Source: Lachnospiraceae bacterium
GTDB lineage: Bacteria > Bacillota > Clostridia > Lachnospirales > Lachnospiraceae
Assembly: GCA_017465845.1 (NCBI GenBank)
Contig: JAFTVH010000058.1
Coordinates: forward strand, 1-64,000
Direction: 5' to 3'
Length of the DNA stretch: 64,000 bases
In this document: one piece after another, positions 58,889 through 64,000 of the stretch
Layout: each line of letters begins with the position of its first letter
How positions within the stretch are numbered: the stretch's first letter is position 1
Notes under the pieces: generated by a model
The model's database searches: none
Told to the model about the DNA's origin: nothing
What the model saw: only the letters and a program-made list of their open reading frames with translations
Made by a program: the position numbers and the translations under genes

Positions 58889-59542
58889 TCAATAAATAAT
58901 CTTGTAATTGGTGCCCGTAATCCCCGGCACAACTCCTTTGGCAATCAGCCCTTCATTATCCACATGGGCAATAAGCCACTTATTTTTACGAAACAGCAAG
59001 GGGTCTGCAGGCACTTCATCCAACGGTACATTTGTCCCCTTAGGCAGAGCCACTACACATCCGAATCCGCTCTCTTCCACCTCACAAGGGCAGAAATGCA
59101 GAGAGGTTGCATAAACCTCCACCGCATCCCCGGCTTTTAACAGAAATGCTTTCGCACAGGAGGCATCCATTTTACCATCCTTAACGTCGCTTCTCTTTGC
59201 CAGGATCAACACCAGATCTGTCACCGCAACATTGATCTCACTGCCGGTATGCCATTCGAAAGCATTCAGAAAATTACTATGACCATAGCAGTAGCCCACC
59301 TGACAAGGCAGCTCGCCAAAGCATTTTTTGCGGATTTCCTCCGCCACCGGCAATACTTCAAAAGCAGGAGTAGAAGGTTCGTAAGCAGAACCCTGCTTCG
59401 GAAATGCAATTTCCTTACCGGCTGCCACCAGCCCGGTCACGTCCATATTGTTTATCCGGCAGCCATATTCTGCAAACGCTTCATCATCGATTCCGTAAAC
59501 GGGAATCTGCGGATTTTTATTTTTTAACTCCTGTAGTGTCAT
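58889..59542 (-). CDS. DUF4867 family protein
   Basis: A 217-residue protein from the ATG at 59542 (GGAG six bases before); a GTG and an ATG lie 7 and 4 codons further upstream. It matches the DUF4867 family, often found in clostridial sugar operons and of cupin-like character. Blocks are YGIDDEAFAEYGCRI, GYCYGHSNFLNAFEWHTGSE (with His residues that could bind metal) and LHFCPCEVEESGFGC. No known reaction. By context it may process or epimerise the operon substrate, as other small cupins do. Confidence 0.72.
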   Translation of the reverse strand: MTLQELKNKNPQIPVYGIDDEAFAEYGCRINNMDVTGLVAAGKEIAFPKQGSAYEPSTPAFEVLPVAEEIRKKCFGELPCQVGYCYGHSNFLNAFEWHTGSEINVAVTDLVLILAKRSDVKDGKMDASCAKAFLLKAGDAVEVYATSLHFCPCEVEESGFGCVVALPKGTNVPLDEVPADPLLFRKNKWLIAHVDNEGLIAKGVVPGITGTNYKIIY

Positions 59543-59568
59543 ATGATTCTCCATCCTTTCCACCCGGT

Positions 59569-60537
59569 TTACTGATTGCCCTTAGCACCTGCACGGTCCG
59601 CAAAATCAGCGTATCCCCGGCTCGTAAGAAATCTGTAGACTTCATCCTCCTCAGGCACGCTTTCCCTTGCGCCGACACCGGTACACTTGATGGCTGAAAC
59701 CGCGCTGGCGAAAATGCAGCAGTCCTCATAAGAAAAGCCTTTTACCATCGCCGCAGCAAACGCTCCGTGGAATACATCACCCGAACCGTTGCTGTCCACT
59801 GCCTCCACCAGAAACGCAGGATATTTCAAGATATCCCCACCTGCATACAAAATTCCGCCCTCTTTTCCACAGGTAATTACTACAACCTGGGGATGATAGG
59901 TCTCATAAAGCTTTTTCGCTGCTTCGTCTACCGTGATGCAGCCTGTGTGTCCCAGGGAAAACTCTTCCGAAGGAATCATGACATCAGTATGCTTTAACAG
60001 CCTCTCCACGCCTTCATACAGGCCGCCGCAGTCATACAGGACTTTCGTGTCACTGTTATTTGCCACAAGACAGGCTTCCTCCGCCGCATCCATTTCGTTA
60101 CCGTCTATCATCAGAATCTGCGCATCTGCTATGGCTGCCCGCTTTTCCTCATCCAGCGTAAGAGGCGGCAGATTTCCTTTATCAAATACACAAGTCCTGC
60201 TGGCTTTATCCTGTGCAAGCCAAATAGTGGAGGTAAAACTTCGATAACCGCCTTTCAACTCCACCAAATCTACATTTACACCATATTTTTCAAAATCATC
60301 CCGAAGAAAATGACCGCCGTTATCCTCTGCCAGCACGCCGACAAAGCCGGTCTTCGCTCCCAGTTTGGAAGCCGCCACGATACCGGTGGCGGTAGGGCCG
60401 CCGCCTGCAGTTTTGCAGGACAGCGCCCTCAGCTTGGTATCTTCCTTGGGATAAGAAGGAACGGTGATCAATGTGTCCATGACACAGGCACCGATTCCTA
60501 CGATCTGCATTTTTGCATTCTTCATATCCTCATGCAT
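59569..60537 (-). CDS. PfkB family carbohydrate kinase
   Basis: Ribokinase-fold sugar kinase, about 322 residues. The N-terminal sheet begins MQIVGIGACVMDTLITVP and the glycine pair is in TAGGGPTATG. The catalytic base Asp is in DSNGSGDVFHGAF near the C-terminus. The start is uncertain: ATGs at 60537, 60525 and 60510 are candidates, while the first ten codons of the longest frame (MGVNVNGGKR) are encoded by the end of the inserted repeat copy D and are unlikely to be native. The sugar is unknown; with the aldolase next door it may phosphorylate a ketose or deoxy-keto acid. Confidence 0.85.
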   Translation of the reverse strand: MHEDMKNAKMQIVGIGACVMDTLITVPSYPKEDTKLRALSCKTAGGGPTATGIVAASKLGAKTGFVGVLAEDNGGHFLRDDFEKYGVNVDLVELKGGYRSFTSTIWLAQDKASRTCVFDKGNLPPLTLDEEKRAAIADAQILMIDGNEMDAAEEACLVANNSDTKVLYDCGGLYEGVERLLKHTDVMIPSEEFSLGHTGCITVDEAAKKLYETYHPQVVVITCGKEGGILYAGGDILKYPAFLVEAVDSNGSGDVFHGAFAAAMVKGFSYEDCCIFASAVSAIKCTGVGARESVPEEDEVYRFLTSRGYADFADRAGAKGNQ

Positions 60538-60548
60538 CCTTTTCCCAC

Positions 60549-60632
60549 CGTTGACGTTCACACCCACGCCATCCGCAAAGCCGCATGCAAGCGTGCGCTT
60601 TACCTGTCGCAGCTGACGCGTGAACGGTTGCC
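60549..60632 (-). repeat. Structured inverted-repeat element, copy D (internal deletion)
   Basis: An 84-bp element lying exactly between the aldolase stop (60633) and the PfkB gene. On the minus strand it starts GGCAACCGTTCACGCGTCAGC, shown here as its first 20 bases GGCAACCGTTCACGCGTCAG, keeps CAGGTAAAGCGCA, the TGCTTGCA-type tip GCTTGCATGCGGCTTTGC, then jumps to GATGGCGTGGGTGTGAAC. This is what a deletion between the two GCGGCTTTGC repeats of copy C would give (predicted 82 bp). Its end supplies the first codons of the longest PfkB frame. Confidence 0.75.
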
Positions 60633-61475
60633 TTATTTCGCTTTTCCTTCTGCACCAAGCAGCCTAATCTTAGTTAAGCAGAAATTCTTCACAGATTCAA
60701 CCGGTTTTTTCATAAAAATATCGATTGCCACGCTTCTGTTCGGGTCATTCAGTTCAGCCTGCACACCGTCCAGGAAAGAATAGCATACATCCGTTCCGAA
60801 ATTCATCTTACGGATACCATTCTTTACAGCCAGCTGAATCTGGTCATCAGGAATTCCGGAACCGCCGTGAAGTACCAGAGGAGTGTGACCTGTTGCTTCG
60901 TAAATAGCGCCTACTCTGTCGATATCCAGCTTGGGCGGCTTCTTATAACGACCGTGAGCATTTCCTACAAGGACTGCCAGACAGGCAACGCCTGTATCCT
61001 TTACAAAACGGCCTGCTTCTTCCGGATCAGTGAATTCTTCCATGCTATCGTCATTAACACTGCCAATATGTCCCAGCTCACCTTCTACATAAAGGCCGAT
61101 GTGACCACATGTCTCTACAGCATGCTTAGTCAGAGCCACATTTTCCTCATAAGGATGTACGGAGCCATCGAACATGATTCCGGTAGCACCCCAGTACAGC
61201 GCTTTGGTCATCTCCAGTTCGGAAGGACCATGATCTAAGTGGAAGCAGATAGGCACGCTTGCCTTCTTGGCAGCTGCGATAATGGAGGGAGCAAGGTAAT
61301 AAGCGCCGCCCTCTTTGAACAATCTTGCATAGACCTGCATGATAATGGGTGCCTTGGCTTCTTCCGCTGCAGCTACGGCTCCCATAACGGTCTCCATATT
61401 ATAAACATTGAATGCAGGAACGGCAAATCCACCTTCGTTGGCCAGATCCAGCACTTCTTTTAAAGTTACCAGCAT
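60633..61475 (-). CDS. Class II (zinc) fructose-bisphosphate-type aldolase
   Basis: Zinc-dependent aldolase of 280 residues in the Fba/GatY/KbaY/IolJ family. Catalytic Asp81 and zinc ligand His82 are in FHLDHGPSE; VEGELGHIG is the second block. Further zinc His residues are in GNAHGRYKKPPKLD and LVLHGGSGIPD. FGTDVCYSFL closes the barrel. The next gene is a PfkB kinase, a usual pairing in which the kinase makes the aldolase substrate, so it likely splits a phosphorylated ketose or keto-acid to dihydroxyacetone phosphate plus an aldehyde. Confidence 0.9.
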   Translation of the reverse strand: MLVTLKEVLDLANEGGFAVPAFNVYNMETVMGAVAAAEEAKAPIIMQVYARLFKEGGAYYLAPSIIAAAKKASVPICFHLDHGPSELEMTKALYWGATGIMFDGSVHPYEENVALTKHAVETCGHIGLYVEGELGHIGSVNDDSMEEFTDPEEAGRFVKDTGVACLAVLVGNAHGRYKKPPKLDIDRVGAIYEATGHTPLVLHGGSGIPDDQIQLAVKNGIRKMNFGTDVCYSFLDGVQAELNDPNRSVAIDIFMKKPVESVKNFCLTKIRLLGAEGKAK

Positions 61476-61496
61476 GATAATTCTTCCTTTCCTTCA

Positions 61497-62579
61497 CTAT
61501 TCTCCCAGAATCAGTTCTTCCAAAGATACGATCTTCACATCGCTCTGCTCTACTGCTTTCAAAGAAGCATACTCAGATACGCTTGCTGTTACGATAGTAT
61601 CTGCGCCCACACCTTTGGCATTGGTGATACGGTCTGAAGCTACACGCAGCATTACATCAGGCATCCATTCTTTCATCAACAGGTTGCCGGCCCACATGGT
61701 ATCTTTACCGTGGCACAGCATTTCATTGCATACTGCATAAGCATTGATGATCTCTCTTGCTTCCTCTGTCTCAGCCAGATCTCTGGACAGCTGGAAAGGA
61801 TCCTGGTAAACGACTGCTTTGCCGCAGTTTTGGGCTTTCAGGACTCCGCTCTTTACAAGACCTGCCACATACGCAGTAAAGGTCTCCACATCAGCGGTCA
61901 GTTCTACGCCCCATTCTTTGTATTCTCTCTTGAATACTTTCGCATCCTGAGGATCGAATACTACTACTTTGTCAAAAGCATTCAGTGCTTTTGCACAGGC
62001 TTCCATCTGTTCCTTTGTCTCATTGGCTGCGCTGATCAGGTACTCCAGCTGCTGGCCGGAAGCAGGCTCTGCATCAAGAACGGTAAAGGATACACCGGCT
62101 TTCTCCAGTACTTTGATGGCATTTACGGCTGCCTCGGGTACTTTATAGAGGGCATCCACGCCCAGGAATAACAGGGTATCAGCCTTTGCTGCGTGAGCTG
62201 ATGCAGCTTCTTTCAAGGAAGCATCTACTTCCTTCGCACCGTAAGCGTTTCCAATCTCCAGGCAGTTATCTACCAGCTTGTCAATGTAGGAAGGCAGCAC
62301 ACCTTCCATAGCAGCATCCAGTCTTGCTTCTTTGGTAAACATTACAGGATCCCAGCCGGTTACACATTCTTTGGTACATGCACCGCAGCATGCACATTCA
62401 TATACATTATCAATGACTTCACTCAAAGTGAATACGTCTCTGTTTACTAAGGACAGTCCCAGTGCTCTTGCACGGGAAGTGTTTCTCTCCAGTCCGGTCG
62501 CATTGCCGATGGGGCAGATATGGCGGCACATCCAGCAAAAACGGCAGGAATCTACATGTTTCTTACTATTTTCAGTCAT
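61497..62579 (-). CDS. Iron-sulfur protein, glycolate-oxidase GlcF / heterodisulfide-reductase type
   Basis: A 360-residue protein with two [4Fe-4S] motifs: CRFCWMCRHICP (12-23) and CACCGACTKEC (62-72). The rest has the fold of GlcF/LutA-like subunits, but the C-terminal CCG motifs are degenerate (AVCNEMLCHGKDTMWAGN). It would carry electrons from the FAD oxidase encoded next upstream to the ETF fusion encoded later in the operon. No membrane segment is visible, so a soluble complex is expected. The gap to the aldolase gene is 21 bases. Confidence 0.82.
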   Translation of the reverse strand: MTENSKKHVDSCRFCWMCRHICPIGNATGLERNTSRARALGLSLVNRDVFTLSEVIDNVYECACCGACTKECVTGWDPVMFTKEARLDAAMEGVLPSYIDKLVDNCLEIGNAYGAKEVDASLKEAASAHAAKADTLLFLGVDALYKVPEAAVNAIKVLEKAGVSFTVLDAEPASGQQLEYLISAANETKEQMEACAKALNAFDKVVVFDPQDAKVFKREYKEWGVELTADVETFTAYVAGLVKSGVLKAQNCGKAVVYQDPFQLSRDLAETEEAREIINAYAVCNEMLCHGKDTMWAGNLLMKEWMPDVMLRVASDRITNAKGVGADTIVTASVSEYASLKAVEQSDVKIVSLEELILGE

Positions 62580-62597
62580 ACTCTCACCATACCTTTC

Positions 62598-64000
62598 TTA
62601 TAATCCCAGCTTGAACGGATTCATAATGCCGTTGGGATCCAGTTCTTTCTTCAGTCCTTCAAATACCTGCATAGCGGGACCGTACTGTTCCTTCATCAGA
62701 CGTCCCAGCTTGATGCCTACGCCGTGGTGATCGTTTACCACACCGCCGTGAGCGATTGCTGCTCTGACACCGGTGGTCCAGATCTGCTGATGGAGACGCA
62801 GTGCCTCTACGGGATCTTCCGGTACATCTTTTCCGTCTACGATGAAACGGTCGTAAACCATAGCACCCCACTCATACCAGTGTGAGAAGTGTGCGATGAA
62901 CTTAGCCTGAGGGAAATTGGTCTCGATGGCTTCCTTCATTGCCCAGTAAATTTCCTCGATCTTACCATAAGGCGCAATGGTGTCCATGGTACCGAACATC
63001 TGAGGGATATCCATCATGTGGCCGGGATAGAAGAAAGTAATCTTTTCATCCCACCACTTTTCACCATACTCGCTGCCCAGGTCTTCTGCACCGTATTTTT
63101 TAAAGGTATCCAGGAGAATCTTTTCTTCTACGTCTACCATCTCTTTTACGCCTTCATAAGCTACGTTCATGAACGCACCGGGTTTTTCCACGCCGACGAT
63201 CTTCTTAATTAAAGAAGCAGTCTCTGCCGGGTCATACAGACGCATAACAGAGGGTTTGAACTTCTGCAACAGCTCTCTGGAAGCCTTGAACGCACCGTTC
63301 ATGTCCTGGAACAGGAAGCCGCGGAAACGTCTTTCTTCAGGCTGGTCGTAAATACGGATCTGTGCCTTGGTGATGACACCCAGTGTTCCCTCGGAACCGA
63401 TGAAGATCTGGTTCAGGTCAGGACCTGCTGCGTGCTTGGGCGCAGGAGAAGTATAAATGATATCACCGTTAGGAAGTACTACTTCCATCTGCAGTACCAT
63501 GTCATCGATCTTACCGTATTTGGTAGAAACGACGCCGATACCTCTGTGTGCCAGGAAACCGCCTACGGTGGAGCAGGTCAGGGAAGAAGGATAATGCATG
63601 GTAGCCTTACCTACTTCGTTGGCAGCCCACTCGATGTGCTTGTAAATAGCACCGGTGCCGCACTCTATGTACATACCTTCTGTATTTACTTCATAAATCC
63701 GGTTCATTCTCTTGGTGTCCAGAATGATACCGCCACATACAGGGATAGCACCACCCTGGGTACCGCCGCCACCGCCCCAGGTGGTAACGGGAATCTTGTA
63801 ATAGTTAGCTATCTTTAAGACTTTGGAAGTCTCCTGTGCGTCTTTGGGCGCTACGACAAAGTCTGCCTCGGGCATTCTGCGTCCTCTGTCAGCCCACATA
63901 CGGGACAGCCAGTAGTAATCTACGCTGTGAGTTACTTTATCAATCTGCTTAATGGAACAATTTTCCACACCTACTGCATCTTCCAGCTCGGTAAGGATCA
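62598..64000 (-). CDS. FAD-linked oxidase (GlcD / alkyl-DHAP synthase-like), 5' end outside window
   Basis: PCMH-type flavoprotein; at least 467 residues are visible. FAD binding is in PVTTWGGGGGTQGG and YPSSLTCSTVGGFLAHRGIG. The catalytic C-terminal part has HFSHWYEWG and VNDHHGVGIKLGRL, where HHGVG is the block of alkyl-DHAP synthases and D-lactate-type oxidases. The GTG at 63968 is not the start, since the frame continues coding-like (ILTELEDAVG) to the window edge. It is followed 18 bases later by the Fe-S gene. The substrate is likely a hydroxy acid or polyol, unproven. Confidence 0.85.
   Translation of the reverse strand, partial: ILTELEDAVGVENCSIKQIDKVTHSVDYYWLSRMWADRGRRMPEADFVVAPKDAQETSKVLKIANYYKIPVTTWGGGGGTQGGAIPVCGGIILDTKRMNRIYEVNTEGMYIECGTGAIYKHIEWAANEVGKATMHYPSSLTCSTVGGFLAHRGIGVVSTKYGKIDDMVLQMEVVLPNGDIIYTSPAPKHAAGPDLNQIFIGSEGTLGVITKAQIRIYDQPEERRFRGFLFQDMNGAFKASRELLQKFKPSVMRLYDPAETASLIKKIVGVEKPGAFMNVAYEGVKEMVDVEEKILLDTFKKYGAEDLGSEYGEKWWDEKITFFYPGHMMDIPQMFGTMDTIAPYGKIEEIYWAMKEAIETNFPQAKFIAHFSHWYEWGAMVYDRFIVDGKDVPEDPVEALRLHQQIWTTGVRAAIAHGGVVNDHHGVGIKLGRLMKEQYGPAMQVFEGLKKELDPNGIMNPFKLGL

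Noticed and set aside
63966..63968. GTG as start of the FAD-linked oxidase
   Set aside because: The frame continues upstream with coding-like residues (ILTELEDAVG) to the window edge and no ribosome site precedes the GTG, so the gene is cut by the window.

Overview
The window looks like chromosome of an anaerobic, probably spore-forming Lachnospiraceae-type Clostridium (Bacillota). The signs are strong AGGAGG-type ribosome binding sites with several TTG and GTG starts, a BofA-family sporulation protein, a two-subunit oxygen-sensitive class I fumarase, YesM/YesN two-component systems beside lipoprotein-dependent sugar ABC importers, a Gram-positive Tad pilus locus with DUF5702 and DUF6382 proteins, and an ETF-linked catabolic operon. 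No replication origin, prophage, CRISPR array or rRNA gene lies inside the window. Tandem promoters at the left edge suggest an rRNA operon just outside it.

Layout from left to right. 1-740: leftward promoters, tRNA-Ser(GCU) and a small inverted-repeat element. 774-5089: gdpD, then a leftward group of rhomboid protease, HIT protein, fumarase alpha and beta and plsC. 5187-14968: a tight 11-gene leftward Tad operon (prepilin peptidase, TadZ-like, CpaF, TadB, TadC-like with a large insert, Flp pilin, DUF5702, TadE-like with metal-binding-like repeats, second peptidase, small TadE/F, FHA protein) behind a near-consensus promoter. 15171-20170: bofA, DUF2508, glgB and a TPR/acidic/degenerate-AAA protein. 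20302-25224: rsmA, HAD phosphatase, DHHW and MBOAT acylation proteins and a DUF4358 lipoprotein. 25509-32397: ABC-F, an Rpn nuclease, rhamnose kinase and isomerase, and a polysaccharide deacetylase. 32512-39180: sugar ABC importer with its YesMN system. 39451-41722: YolD, Y-family polymerase and a SEDS-like membrane protein. 42005-48931: a second YesMN system convergent with a second ABC importer. 49308-51195: AraC regulator divergent from a GH16 glucanase. 51261-54703: AAA/PD-(D/E)XK protein and an IS605-type TnpB element in a decayed Rpn gene. 55023-64000: a leftward catabolic operon (FAD oxidase, Fe-S protein, class II aldolase, PfkB kinase, DUF4867, FGGY kinase, ETF beta-alpha fusion, IolB).

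How the parts work together. The two importers with their own sensor/AraC-type regulator pairs, the GH16 enzyme, the deacetylase and the rhamnose genes point to a plant- or host-glycan user. The right-hand operon appears to couple two sugar kinases and an aldolase to a flavin/Fe-S dehydrogenase that passes electrons to a single-chain ETF. Its substrate cannot be named from sequence.

The most unusual signal is a family of about 165-bp structured inverted-repeat elements with ends resembling GTTACAGTTCAC. There are three full or expanded copies (573-736, 49041-49218, 54770-54934), an 84-bp deletion derivative inside the catabolic operon (60549-60632) and probable remnants. Their hairpin arms differ in sequence but keep pairing. 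A second, unrelated hairpin element sits at the stop codon of the deacetylase gene between 10-bp direct repeats. All motif, promoter and hairpin calls were made by eye; no database search or folding program was run.
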